Shown: in pieces, positions 31,545 through 39,550 of the stretch
How the letters are laid out: each line of letters starts with the position of its first letter
Position numbering within the stretch: position 1 is the stretch's first letter
Source of the DNA: Adhaeribacter_A terreus
GTDB lineage: Bacteria; Bacteroidota; Bacteroidia; Cytophagales; Hymenobacteraceae
Length of the DNA stretch: 64,000 nt
NCBI RefSeq assembly: GCF_042657365.1
Contig: NZ_JBHSKT010000004.1
Coordinates: 248,001 to 312,000, forward strand
Reading direction: 5' to 3'
Notes under the pieces: model-generated
Told to the model about the DNA's origin: nothing
The model's database searches: none
The model's input: the letters and a program-made list of their open reading frames with translations, nothing else
Position numbers and translations under genes: made by a program

Positions 31545-32021
31545 TTAATAATCTACGGGTTCAACATTCGTTCGCTGCTTCGGCTTACCGGCCGATTTCT
31601 TCTTTCCCGAGAAGATACTTAATATACCGCTATTCTTCCTGCTTCGTTTCCGAGCCGGGTTACTGCGCAGCCTTTTATACTTCTTTTTTTGCAGCAGGCC
31701 GTTTTTATTATACTTATTCTTTGAGCCGGTTACTTTTTGCTTCGAAGCACTGCTTTCTTCCGTGCTGCTGTCGTCGTCAGTCAGGGCTGCAGAAGCATCG
31801 GCCGTTTCGGTTCCGTCGCCTTCACCTTCTGTGGCCTGTTTTTTAGGCGCTTTTTTCTTTTTGTTTTTTGCCTGCTTTTCCGCTTTTACCGGCGTGGGGC
31901 AAGGCATTTTTTTACTGCAGCCGCCCGCAAAAACTGTAAGCATCGCCATTAAAAGCAGCAAAGCACTTTTTTGGGCTAAAAACCTACCGTTTTTCCGGGA
32001 ATTCTGCAGCAATATCAACAT
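31545..32021 (-). CDS. Small lipoprotein with disordered Lys/Ser/Thr-rich tail
   Basis: 158 residues from ATG 32021. Lipobox FAGGC follows KSALLLLMAMLTV; the mature part is Lys-rich and acidic patches alternate (KAEKQAKNKKKKAPKKQ, ADASAALTDDDSSTEESS). The n-region of the signal peptide (KNGRFLAQKSA) is encoded by a TBR copy. An alternative TTG start at 32057 overlaps the upstream E1 gene. Function unknown. Confidence 0.6.
   Translation of the reverse strand: MLILLQNSRKNGRFLAQKSALLLLMAMLTVFAGGCSKKMPCPTPVKAEKQAKNKKKKAPKKQATEGEGDGTETADASAALTDDDSSTEESSASKQKVTGSKNKYNKNGLLQKKKYKRLRSNPARKRSRKNSGILSIFSGKKKSAGKPKQRTNVEPVDY
31964..31993 (-). repeat. TBR 30-bp repeat inside a lipoprotein signal sequence
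   Basis: Minus strand AAAACGGTAGGT, 11-nt spacer, AAAAGTG, read in frame by the lipoprotein gene. Confidence 0.75.
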
Positions 32022-32046
32022 ATAATCTAAGTTACGAGATAACTCC

Positions 32047-34023
32047 TTAATAAGCAAGCATTTTCTCTACCGCTTCTTCAAAACGCTTCGTAGGCAGGAA
32101 CTGCGCTTCCAAAGGTGGCGAGAACGGAATAGCAGTATCTAAGCCACCCACGCGTAAAACCGGCGCATCTAAACGTTCGAAACAGTTCTCCGAAATCCAA
32201 GCCGCAATTTCTGCTCCGATGCCACCCGTCAAAGTATCTTCGTGCAGCACAATTACGCGACCGGTTTTCTCTACGGTTTTCTTAACCGCATCTTTGTCCC
32301 AAGGCAGCAACGTTCTCAAGTCTAAAACATCCGCGCTTAAGCCTTGCTTTTCGATCAGTTGTTTGGCCCAATGCACGCCCATGCCGTAGGTGATAATCGA
32401 AAAATCATCGCCTTCAGAAGCTAAAGCGGCTTTGCCAATTTCGGTGGTGTAATAATCGTCGGGTACGTTGCCGGAAATTGAACGGTACAGCATTTTATGC
32501 TCGAAATACATTACCGGGTTCGGATCTTCAATAGCAGCGGCCAGTAAACCTTTGGCATCTACCGGATTCGAAGGGTAAACGATCTTCAGGCCTGGCGTAT
32601 GGAAGAACCAGGCTTCGTTGCTTTGCGAGTGGAACGGACCAGCGGCCGCGCCGGCACCTGTTGGCATGCGCACAACCACATCCGCATTTTGTCCCCACCG
32701 GTAGTGTGATTTTGCCAGGTTATTGACGATCTGGTTAAATCCGCAGGTCACAAAATCGGCGAACTGCATTTCTACCATAGTCTTTTTCTTTTTGATAGAC
32801 ATACCCAAACCAATACCGATAATGGCAGATTCGCAAAGTGGCGTATTACGCACGCGTTCCTTGCCGAATTTCTCTACAAAGCCTTCAGTAATTTTGAAAA
32901 CGCCGCCGTATTCCGCAATATCCTGCCCCATTAAAGTCAATTCCGGGAAACGTTCCATGCTTTGGCGCAAACCATCGGAAATGGCATCTACGAAGCGTTT
33001 TTCGGTAGTTTTATCAGAAGCGGGCTGCACAACTTTCTGCTCGAACGGCAGGTACATATCGGCAACTTCTTCCTCTACATTTGCAACCGGCATTGGCGTG
33101 TTGAAAGCGGTATCTAAGCCTTTTTCAATTTCGGCTTTGAATTCTTCGCGAATAGCTGCCATGGATTTTGGCGTCAGCACTTTTTCATCGAGCAGGTATT
33201 TTTCAAAGTTCTCAACCGGATCTTTTTTCGCCCATTTCTCGAACAGTTCCTGCGGCACGTATTTGGTACCACTGGCTTCTTCGTGGCCGCGCATTCTAAA
33301 GGTCATGGCTTCGATCAACATCGGGCGCGGATTTTTGCGCATGCTGTAAGCCGCCTGACGAATGGTGTCGTACACTTCCAGCACGTTATTGCCGTCAATC
33401 TGCAGCGCATCCATGCCGTAAGCCGGACCTTTATCGATGAAATAATTGAATTTGAATTGTTCGTTGCTTGGCGTAGAAAGGCCGTAACCGTTATTCTCGA
33501 TCATGAAAATTACCGGCAGGTTCCAAACCGCCGCTACGTTCAAAGCTTCGTGGAAATCCCCTTCGCTTGCGCCACCGTCGCCGGAATAAACCAGCGTAAC
33601 TTTTTCGCGTTTTTCCAGCAGGTCAGCCAACGCAATACCACCGGCAACCGCCAACTGCGGACCAAGGTGCGAGATCATACCCACAATGTGATGCTCATTC
33701 GAGCCAAAGTGGAAAGAACGGTCGCGGCCTTTGGTGAAACCAGTCGTCTTACCCTGGAACTGCGCAAACAGCTGGTCCAGCTTCATATCGCGGCAGGTGA
33801 AAACGCCCAGGTTGCGGTGCATTGGTAAGATATATTCGTCTTCTTCTAAGGCCAACGTAGAGCCTACTGAAATCGCTTCCTGGCCAATGCCGGAAAACCA
33901 TTTGCTCACTTTTCCCTGACGCAGCAGGATCAGCATTTTTTCTTCGATCATGCGCGGCTTTAAAATGCCACGGTACAGGCGGATCAGTTCGTCGTCGGAA
34001 TATTCTTTGCGATTGAAATTCAT
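32047..34023 (-). CDS. Thiamine-dependent 2-oxoacid dehydrogenase, fused E1 alpha-beta
   Basis: 658 residues. The N-terminal half (about 1-310) is an E1 alpha chain: MHRNLGVFTCRD, GRDRSFHFG, ThDP motif GDGGASEGDFHEALNVAAVWNLPVIFMIENN. The C-terminal half (about 340-658) is E1 beta: LMGQDIAEYGGVFKIT, MRMPTGAGAAAGPFHSQSNEAWF-type segment, LHEDTLTGGIGAEIAAW. Separate subunits in most bacteria; single-chain versions are typical in Bacteroidota and often act on branched-chain 2-oxoacids or pyruvate. The substrate is unresolved. No E2 is adjacent; LpdA would be the E3. Confidence 0.93.
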   Translation of the reverse strand: MNFNRKEYSDDELIRLYRGILKPRMIEEKMLILLRQGKVSKWFSGIGQEAISVGSTLALEEDEYILPMHRNLGVFTCRDMKLDQLFAQFQGKTTGFTKGRDRSFHFGSNEHHIVGMISHLGPQLAVAGGIALADLLEKREKVTLVYSGDGGASEGDFHEALNVAAVWNLPVIFMIENNGYGLSTPSNEQFKFNYFIDKGPAYGMDALQIDGNNVLEVYDTIRQAAYSMRKNPRPMLIEAMTFRMRGHEEASGTKYVPQELFEKWAKKDPVENFEKYLLDEKVLTPKSMAAIREEFKAEIEKGLDTAFNTPMPVANVEEEVADMYLPFEQKVVQPASDKTTEKRFVDAISDGLRQSMERFPELTLMGQDIAEYGGVFKITEGFVEKFGKERVRNTPLCESAIIGIGLGMSIKKKKTMVEMQFADFVTCGFNQIVNNLAKSHYRWGQNADVVVRMPTGAGAAAGPFHSQSNEAWFFHTPGLKIVYPSNPVDAKGLLAAAIEDPNPVMYFEHKMLYRSISGNVPDDYYTTEIGKAALASEGDDFSIITYGMGVHWAKQLIEKQGLSADVLDLRTLLPWDKDAVKKTVEKTGRVIVLHEDTLTGGIGAEIAAWISENCFERLDAPVLRVGGLDTAIPFSPPLEAQFLPTKRFEEAVEKMLAY

Positions 34024-34129
34024 AGTTTTGAAAGCAATTTAATTGCGCGGTAAAATTAACCGAATTCTATGCAGCCGGAAAGAAATATGGGTTTATTTTT
34101 TGTAGCTGGTAGTTAGTATCTGGCATTTG

Positions 34130-34159
34130 GATTTTTTGGGGTAAAAAGGATAGCGTTTT
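34130..34159 (-). repeat. TBR 30-bp repeat
   Basis: Minus strand AAAACGCTATCC, 11-nt spacer, AAAAATC (3' block slightly off). Confidence 0.7.
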
Positions 34160-34377
34160 GGATTGAAACCCTCCCTTAAAAGCCGGGCAATTGTATCTCT
34201 TAACATTAATTTATTTCGTCATTCAATTTAGCCGGCCATTCCGAGCAACGTTGTATTGTCATTTCGACCAGCGGGAGAAATCTCCGGAATAAGGCAGAGA
34301 AGCTAGAATAAAAGCTACTACTAACTTGAAGAGATCTCTCCTGCCGTCGAGATGACGCTAAAAATTTAATTCAAAGG

Positions 34378-34407
34378 AAAAACCTATGGCTTCCAACCCA
34401 AAAAGTC
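34378..34407 (+). repeat. TBR 30-bp repeat, degenerate 5' block
   Basis: AAAAACCTATGG, 11-nt spacer, AAAAGTC. Confidence 0.65.
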
Positions 34408-34523
34408 AAACACCTTATTCATTACCGTCTGGTTTAGTTGGCGGACTTACACAATTGCGAATAATTTTACGCAATTGCGCAATAATTTCCCCGAAAAACC
34501 TGAACTTCGGCACAAACTGTCGT

Positions 34524-34553
34524 AAAACGATAGGTTTTTGGCGCTAAAAAGTC
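34524..34553 (+). repeat. TBR 30-bp repeat in the M16 leader
   Basis: AAAACGATAGGT, 11-nt spacer, AAAAGTC. A TTG inside it is an in-frame alternative start for the peptidase. Confidence 0.8.
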
Positions 34554-34588
34554 AAGATACCAATACCGGCTACCAGATACCAAAAAAC

Positions 34589-35875
34589 ATGATCCACTTC
34601 GAAGAATTTACTTTAGATAACGGCCTGCGCGTAATTGTGCACGAAGATTTAACCACGCCCATGGCGGTTTTGAATGTGCTTTACAACGTAGGCTCCCGCG
34701 ACGAAGACGAAAACCACACCGGCTTTGCGCATTTGTTTGAGCATTTAATGTTCAGCGGTTCGGTAAACATCCCGAGCTATGACGAACCTTTGCAGAAAGT
34801 AGGCGGCGAGAACAACGCTTTTACCAGCCCTGATATCACGAATTATTACCTTACCGTGCCGGCGCAAAACATCGAAACTGGTTTCTGGCTAGAATCTGAC
34901 CGCATGCTGGGTTTGGCTTTCTCTGAAAACGGCCTGGAAGTGCAGCGCAAAGTGGTGATCGAGGAGTTCAAGCAGAACTACCTGAATCAACCTTACGGCG
35001 ATGTATGGCTGAAGCTGCGTCCGTTGGCGTACCAGGTGCACCCGTATAAATGGGCGACGATCGGGAAAGAAATATCGCACATCGAAAACGCCGTAATGGA
35101 CGATGTACGGGCTTTTTTCAACAAGCATTATTCACCGGTAAACGCCATTTTAGTCGTAGCCGGAAATGTAACCTTAGCCAAAGCAAAGGAACTTTCAGAA
35201 AAATGGTTCGGCCCAATTCCGGGCGGCACGCTTTACGAACGCAACATTCCGCAGGAACCCAAACAAACCGAAGCCAGAAGATTAGATGTGTACGCCGATG
35301 TGCCGCTGAATGCGCTTTATAAAGTGTATCATATGCCCGCCCGCAACGACAAAAATTACCATTCTGCCGACTTGGTAAGCGATATTCTGGGCCGCGGAAA
35401 ATCGTCGCGCTTGTACGATAAACTGGTAAAAGAACAGAAGCTTTTCAACTCCATTTCGGCATCGGTTATGGGTTCTATGGAGCCCGGTTTGCTCGTAATT
35501 CAGGGCAAACTGAACGCCGGAGTAGACCTGGAAACCGCCAACAAAGCCATCGAGGAAATCAACGCGGAGTTCATGGCCAACGGCATTTCGGAAGAAGAAC
35601 TGACCAAAGTAAAAAACCAGGCCGAAACCAGTTTGGTTTTCTCCGAAATCGACCTGCTGAACCGCGCCATGATGCTGGCTTTCTGCAAACTGATGGGCGA
35701 CGCGAACCTCATAAACCAGGAAAGCGCCAAAGTACAAGCCGTAACCCGCGAAAGCCTTTTGGAACAAGCTCGCACCGTTTTAGATCCGAACAACTGCTCC
35801 ACGCTTTACTACCACGCGCAGCCCAAAGCCGCCGATAAAATGGAAGAAAAAGTAGAAGACATAAAAGAAGCTTAA
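34589..35875 (+). CDS. M16 (insulinase/pitrilysin) family zinc peptidase
   Basis: 428 residues. Inverted zinc motif HLFEH (residues about 49-53) with the distal Glu in VIEEFKQNY. N-terminal FTLDNGLRVIVHEDL and GSRDEDENHTGFAH fit bacterial M16B proteins; the C-terminal domain continues to ETSLVFSEIDLLNR. No signal peptide, so probably cytoplasmic. M16B proteins often come as adjacent active/inactive pairs; only the active one is here. ATG 34589 chosen over TTG at 34538, which lies in a repeat. Confidence 0.92.
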   Translation: MIHFEEFTLDNGLRVIVHEDLTTPMAVLNVLYNVGSRDEDENHTGFAHLFEHLMFSGSVNIPSYDEPLQKVGGENNAFTSPDITNYYLTVPAQNIETGFWLESDRMLGLAFSENGLEVQRKVVIEEFKQNYLNQPYGDVWLKLRPLAYQVHPYKWATIGKEISHIENAVMDDVRAFFNKHYSPVNAILVVAGNVTLAKAKELSEKWFGPIPGGTLYERNIPQEPKQTEARRLDVYADVPLNALYKVYHMPARNDKNYHSADLVSDILGRGKSSRLYDKLVKEQKLFNSISASVMGSMEPGLLVIQGKLNAGVDLETANKAIEEINAEFMANGISEEELTKVKNQAETSLVFSEIDLLNRAMMLAFCKLMGDANLINQESAKVQAVTRESLLEQARTVLDPNNCSTLYYHAQPKAADKMEEKVEDIKEA

Positions 35876-35883
35876 AAACGTTT

Positions 35884-36270
35884 ATGAACCCGAAACTCCT
35901 AATGATCGCAAGCAGCATTTTTATGGCTGCCAACGGCTTAGCGTTCACGTTTTTTCCGCAAGAATTCCTGCAAAACTTTAACCAACCGGCCAGCCCGCTC
36001 ATTGTTTCGATTTTGCAATTGCTCGGTGCTTTGTATTTAGGCTTCGGTATGCTGAACTGGATGGCGAAAAATCTGCTGATAGGTGGCATTTACAGCCGGC
36101 CGATTTCCATGGGAAATTTCGCTCATTTTCTGGTTGCTGGTTTGGCGTTATTAAAAGCTGCACCGGGTTTAAAACTTCCGCAGATCTGGGGTTTAGCCGT
36201 TATTTACATCGTTTTTGCTGCCGGTTTTGGTTTGGTTGCTTTTACCCATCCAAAAGCGGTAAAAGTCTGA
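35884..36270 (+). CDS. Small four-helix membrane protein
   Basis: 128 residues, not recognised. Hydrophobic segments at about 5-22, 38-60, 78-96 and 101-120; FPQEFLQNF and FGMLNWMAKN fall between. Eight bp from the M16 stop, so most likely co-transcribed. Confidence 0.65.
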   Translation: MNPKLLMIASSIFMAANGLAFTFFPQEFLQNFNQPASPLIVSILQLLGALYLGFGMLNWMAKNLLIGGIYSRPISMGNFAHFLVAGLALLKAAPGLKLPQIWGLAVIYIVFAAGFGLVAFTHPKAVKV

Positions 36271-36397
36271 ATCAGAATTTAAAGGATTAAAGGGATGGGC
36301 CGGATTTCTCGGCAAGCGTAATCAACCACCCCTCCTTGTAAAGGAGGGGAGCTTCATGCTATTAAAGTTGAACTTCAGTTTTAATAGCAAACGGCAA

Positions 36398-36427
36398 AAA
36401 ACGGTATGTTCTGAAGCTCAAAAAGTC
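36398..36427 (+). repeat. TBR 30-bp repeat
   Basis: AAAACGGTATGT, 11-nt spacer, AAAAGTC. Confidence 0.8.
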
Positions 36428-36487
36428 AAAACCACGCAGAAGAAAAACAGCTCCCCTTCTTAGCAAGGAGGGGTTCGGGGGTGGTTG

Positions 36488-36517
36488 AAAACGGTATGCT
36501 TTCAACCCCAAAAACTC
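36488..36517 (+). repeat. TBR 30-bp repeat
   Basis: AAAACGGTATGC, 11-nt spacer, AAAACTC. Confidence 0.85.
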
Positions 36518-36609
36518 CCCACAAGAATTAAATATTAACCATAAAAAAAACACCTACCCAAGAACTCCCTCCCCTGAATTAGGGGAGGGCCGGGGTGGGG
36601 TCAACAACT

Positions 36610-37086
36610 ATGAAAATAAGAACCGGCTTCGGCTACGACGTACATCAGTTAAAAGAAGGATTAGATTTCTGGCTCGGTGGCATTAAAGTGCCTCACACCC
36701 ACGGCGCCTTGGGGCATTCCGACGCCGATGTGCTCATTCACGTGATTTGCGATGCACTTTTAGGTGCTGCCAATTTACGCGACATCGGTTTCCATTTCCC
36801 TGACACCGACCCGAAATACAAAGGCGTGGATTCTAAAATTCTGCTGCGCGAAGTAATGCGTTTGCTGAAAGAACAAGGCTACGAAGTGAGCAACATCGAT
36901 TCTACTATTTGTTTGCAGGAACCGAAAATAAACCCTCACATTCCGGCCATGAAAACCTGCTTAGCCGAAGTCATGGGCATTCCGGAGGAAGATATTTCTA
37001 TAAAAGCCACTACCACCGAAAAACTGGGTTTTGTAGGTAAAAAAGAAGGCGTGGCCGCGTATGCTTCCGTGCTGATCTATAAATAA
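36610..37086 (+). CDS. ispF: 2-C-methyl-D-erythritol 2,4-cyclodiphosphate synthase
   Basis: 158 residues from ATG 36610. Metal-binding GYDVHQ, LGHSDADVLIHVICDALLGA, RDIGFHFPDTDPKYKG and the C-terminal TTTEKLGFVGKKEGVA are the IspF hallmarks. It forms MEcPP in the MEP isoprenoid pathway. The GTG start 15 bp upstream lies in a repeat arm and is not credible. Confidence 0.97.
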   Translation: MKIRTGFGYDVHQLKEGLDFWLGGIKVPHTHGALGHSDADVLIHVICDALLGAANLRDIGFHFPDTDPKYKGVDSKILLREVMRLLKEQGYEVSNIDSTICLQEPKINPHIPAMKTCLAEVMGIPEEDISIKATTTEKLGFVGKKEGVAAYASVLIYK

Positions 37087-37094
37087 AATATATA

Positions 37095-37124
37095 AAAACG
37101 GTAGGTTTCCGCGTTAAAAAACTC
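37095..37124 (+). repeat. TBR 30-bp repeat in the ispF-M28 spacer
   Basis: AAAACGGTAGGT, 11-nt spacer, AAAACTC, 8 bp after the ispF stop. Confidence 0.85.
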
Positions 37125-37146
37125 ATACTCAAAACCAGAGCTTCCG

Positions 37147-38814
37147 ATGAAAAAAAATATAATGCTGGCGCTGATGGCCGCCTGGTTTGCCATGCCGCAG
37201 GCCGAAGCGCAGAAAACCAAGCGCAAAAGCAAAACGGTAGCACTTCCGGCCGAAAAAGTGGAAGCGCCGGCTGCCGCCGCGGAACCTACTGCCGAAACGT
37301 TTGCTCAAACCATAACCGCGGCCGATCTTTCCGCGCATTTGCACGTGCTGGCTTCCGACGAATACGAAGGCCGCGAAACAGGTAAAAAAGGACAGAAAAT
37401 GGCCGCCGAATACATTGCCAACCACTTCCGCGAAAACGAAATTCCGAGCCCGGCAACCCTAGATAATCCGTATTACCAAACTTTTGAGCTGGAAGAAAGT
37501 CGTTGGGAAAAAGCGAGCCTGAAAGTTGGCAAAAGCGATTTCGTTTTCCTGAAAGATTTTTATCTGCCCGGCGACGAACCAACCGAAAACACGCAGCAAC
37601 TCGACCTTGTTTTTGCGGGCTACGGCATCGAAACGGAAAAGCATTCCGATTACCACAACTTGGATGTGAACGGCAAAACGGTGGTTATTTTAAACGGCGA
37701 ACCGAAAGATGCGAAAGGAAATTTCCTGGTTTCGGGTTCTAAAAAACCATCGGCCTGGAATTCTGATTATCGCAGCAAACTGAAACTGGCCCGCGAAAAA
37801 GGCGCCAAAAACCTCATCATTATTTCCGACCAGACCGACCAGCAATTCCAGAAACAGGTAGAATATTTACGCCACCGACTGGAAAAACCGCGCTTAGATT
37901 TTCCTGCCGAAAAACAGCCGGGTGGTAAGACACCAGTCGTTTTTGTTTCGCAATCGGTTGGCGCGGCGATTTTGAATTCGGATGCAAAAAAACTGCAGGC
38001 CTTTAAAACGCAGGTAAGCAAAGCCGGAAAACCGGTAGCCGCCAAATTCAAACCGGTTAAAAACGCTATGCTTTCCGCCGAAAAAACTCATACGCCGGTA
38101 GCCACCGAAAACGTGCTGGGTTTTGTGGAAGGCTCCGATAAAAAAGACGAAATTATTGTAATTACCGCACACTACGACCACGTAGGCATGGATCCGGACC
38201 TGAAAGGCGACCAGATCTTTAACGGCGCCGACGACGACGGTTCCGGAACGTCGGCGGTTTTAGAGTTGGCGCAGGCGTTTATGGAAGCGAAAAAAGCTGG
38301 TTCCGGTCCGCGCCGCAGCATTTTGTTCATGACCGTTACTGCCGAAGAAAAAGGTTTGTTGGGTTCAGAATATTACACCAATAATCCGGTTTATCCGCTG
38401 CAAAACACGGTTGCCAACCTGAACATCGATATGATCGGCCGGCTGGATAAAAAATATGCCGAAGATAAAAATTACGTGTACGTGATCGGTTCCGATAAAC
38501 TTTCTTCCGAGCTGCATAAAATAAACGAAGAAGCCAACCAGAAACACACGCATCTTCAGCTCGATTATACTTACAACGACGAAGACGACCCGAACCGCTT
38601 TTACTACCGTTCCGACCACTACAATTTCGCCAAAAACAACATCCCGGTGGCATTCTATTTCAACGGCGTGCACGAAGATTACCACCAGCCCGGCGACGAA
38701 GTAGAAAAGATCCTCTTCGACAAAATGGAAACCATCACGCGCCTCGTTTTCTACACCGCCTGGGAAATTGCTAATCGTGACGAACGGATAAAAGTGGATA
38801 GCAATAAAAGATAA
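37147..38814 (+). CDS. Secreted M28 family zinc aminopeptidase
   Basis: 555 residues. Signal peptide (MKKNIMLALMAAWFAMPQAEA), Lys/Ala-rich linker, PA-like insert (about 150-290), then the M28 catalytic domain with zinc ligands in AHYDHVGM, NGADDDGSGTSAVLELA, AEEKGLLGSEYY, NLNIDMIGR and HEDYHQPGDEVE. Periplasmic or outer-membrane aminopeptidase. Two TBR matches lie inside the gene: residues 29-38 (KTVALPAEKV) and about 305-315 (KNAMLSAEKTH), the second a perfect repeat match. Confidence 0.93.
   Translation: MKKNIMLALMAAWFAMPQAEAQKTKRKSKTVALPAEKVEAPAAAAEPTAETFAQTITAADLSAHLHVLASDEYEGRETGKKGQKMAAEYIANHFRENEIPSPATLDNPYYQTFELEESRWEKASLKVGKSDFVFLKDFYLPGDEPTENTQQLDLVFAGYGIETEKHSDYHNLDVNGKTVVILNGEPKDAKGNFLVSGSKKPSAWNSDYRSKLKLAREKGAKNLIIISDQTDQQFQKQVEYLRHRLEKPRLDFPAEKQPGGKTPVVFVSQSVGAAILNSDAKKLQAFKTQVSKAGKPVAAKFKPVKNAMLSAEKTHTPVATENVLGFVEGSDKKDEIIVITAHYDHVGMDPDLKGDQIFNGADDDGSGTSAVLELAQAFMEAKKAGSGPRRSILFMTVTAEEKGLLGSEYYTNNPVYPLQNTVANLNIDMIGRLDKKYAEDKNYVYVIGSDKLSSELHKINEEANQKHTHLQLDYTYNDEDDPNRFYYRSDHYNFAKNNIPVAFYFNGVHEDYHQPGDEVEKILFDKMETITRLVFYTAWEIANRDERIKVDSNKR
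37231..37260 (+). repeat. TBR match inside the M28 peptidase gene (N-terminal linker)
   Basis: AAAACGGTAGCA, 11-nt spacer, AAAAGTG. Could be a chance result of Lys/Thr/Val codons. Confidence 0.5.
38060..38089 (+). repeat. Perfect TBR match inside the M28 peptidase gene
   Basis: AAAACGCTATGC, 11-nt spacer, AAAACTC, identical in both blocks to intergenic copies such as 46087. Confidence 0.75.
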
Positions 38815-38888
38815 ATTGTTAAATGACTTAATTGTTAAATTGCTTGCTTCTTGACTATTACGTTACTACTTATTTTAAATTTAGCAGC

Positions 38889-39290
38889 ATGAATTTTCTA
38901 AAGCCTTTGATAATTCTTATTACTATATCCTTACTAATCAGTTGTCAAAACAAAACTGAAAAGGAACTACTTGGATTCATTGAGAACAATAAATTCAATT
39001 ATACAAATCTTGAAAGAGGATATAATGAAAATGTAGAGAGAAAATTCAAAAGGTCAGTAGAATACGGAATTATAAAATTTCCGAATCACGACACAGTTAA
39101 ATACTGGTTTTTATCACATCATATTGCCAATGATGGATATGGCGGAACAGTATTTGAATTACCAAACAAAGAGAAAAAATTCATTAAGGGATATTTTTGT
39201 TGTGAAGTACAATTGCCCAATAATGGTAATTATAATGATGCGGTTTCATTTCTAAAACAAATGGAAAAATTAAACAATACTCATCCGTAA
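38889..39290 (+). CDS. AT-rich hypothetical lipoprotein
   Basis: 133 residues from ATG 38889. Lipobox LLISC after MNFLKPLIILITIS. The mature part has NKFNYTNLERGYNENVERKFKRSVEYG and a Cys pair (YFCCEV). The gene is clearly more AT-rich than its neighbours and rich in Asn/Lys/Ile, suggesting a transferred or relaxed gene. No family recognised. Confidence 0.65.
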   Translation: MNFLKPLIILITISLLISCQNKTEKELLGFIENNKFNYTNLERGYNENVERKFKRSVEYGIIKFPNHDTVKYWFLSHHIANDGYGGTVFELPNKEKKFIKGYFCCEVQLPNNGNYNDAVSFLKQMEKLNNTHP

Positions 39291-39302
39291 TATTATTTAT
39301 TC

Positions 39303-39402
39303 ACCTTGGTCTGTGGCGCACAGACCAACTTGCTACTGTTTAAAGCAGGTTACATTCACGGCAGTGCTTCGGTCTGTGCGCCACAGACCGGGGAGGACGG
39401 TT
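39303..39402. repeat. GGTCTGTGGCGCACAGACC palindromes
   Basis: A palindromic copy at about 39306-39324 and an inverted relative at about 39370-39390 (GGTCTGTGCGCCACAGACC), related to the element at 20.76 kb. Confidence 0.75.
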
Positions 39403-39414
39403 CCGAGCTTTCAT

Positions 39415-39444
39415 AAAACGCTATCCTTTCAACCCCAAAAACCC
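39415..39444 (+). repeat. TBR 30-bp repeat (first of tandem pair)
   Basis: AAAACGCTATCC, 11-nt spacer, AAAACCC. The next copy starts 4 bp further on. Confidence 0.75.
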
Positions 39445-39448
39445 GAAT

Positions 39449-39478
39449 AAAACGGTATTGCTTTCGGCCGAAAAACTC
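39449..39478 (+). repeat. TBR 30-bp repeat (second of tandem pair)
   Basis: AAAACGGTATTG, 11-nt spacer, AAAACTC. Confidence 0.8.
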
Positions 39479-39550
39479 CGAACTTTGTACAAATCCTGAT
39501 TTGAAAATCATCTTCAAATTTTCAGATCTCCAAATTTTCAAATTACCACG

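Larger units (their letters stand above)
34024..34588. repeat. Gene-free repeat-rich stretch
   Basis: Three TBR copies (34130, 34378, 34524) flank an imperfect inverted repeat at about 34256-34357: GTCATTTCGACCAGCGGGAG with AGAAATCTCC on one side, and GAGATCTCTCCTGCCGTCGA with GATGACG on the other. This element also recurs near 46.05 and 61.22 kb. The M16 peptidase promoter must lie in the right part. Confidence 0.7.
36271..36609. repeat. Gene-free repeat block
   Basis: Contains AACCACCCCTCCTTGTAAAG/GGAGGGG (about 36313-36348), an inverted partner near 36440-36484, a CCTCCCCTGAATTAGGGGAG palindrome (about 36571-36590) and two TBR copies. The last module ends 10 bp before ispF. Confidence 0.7.
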
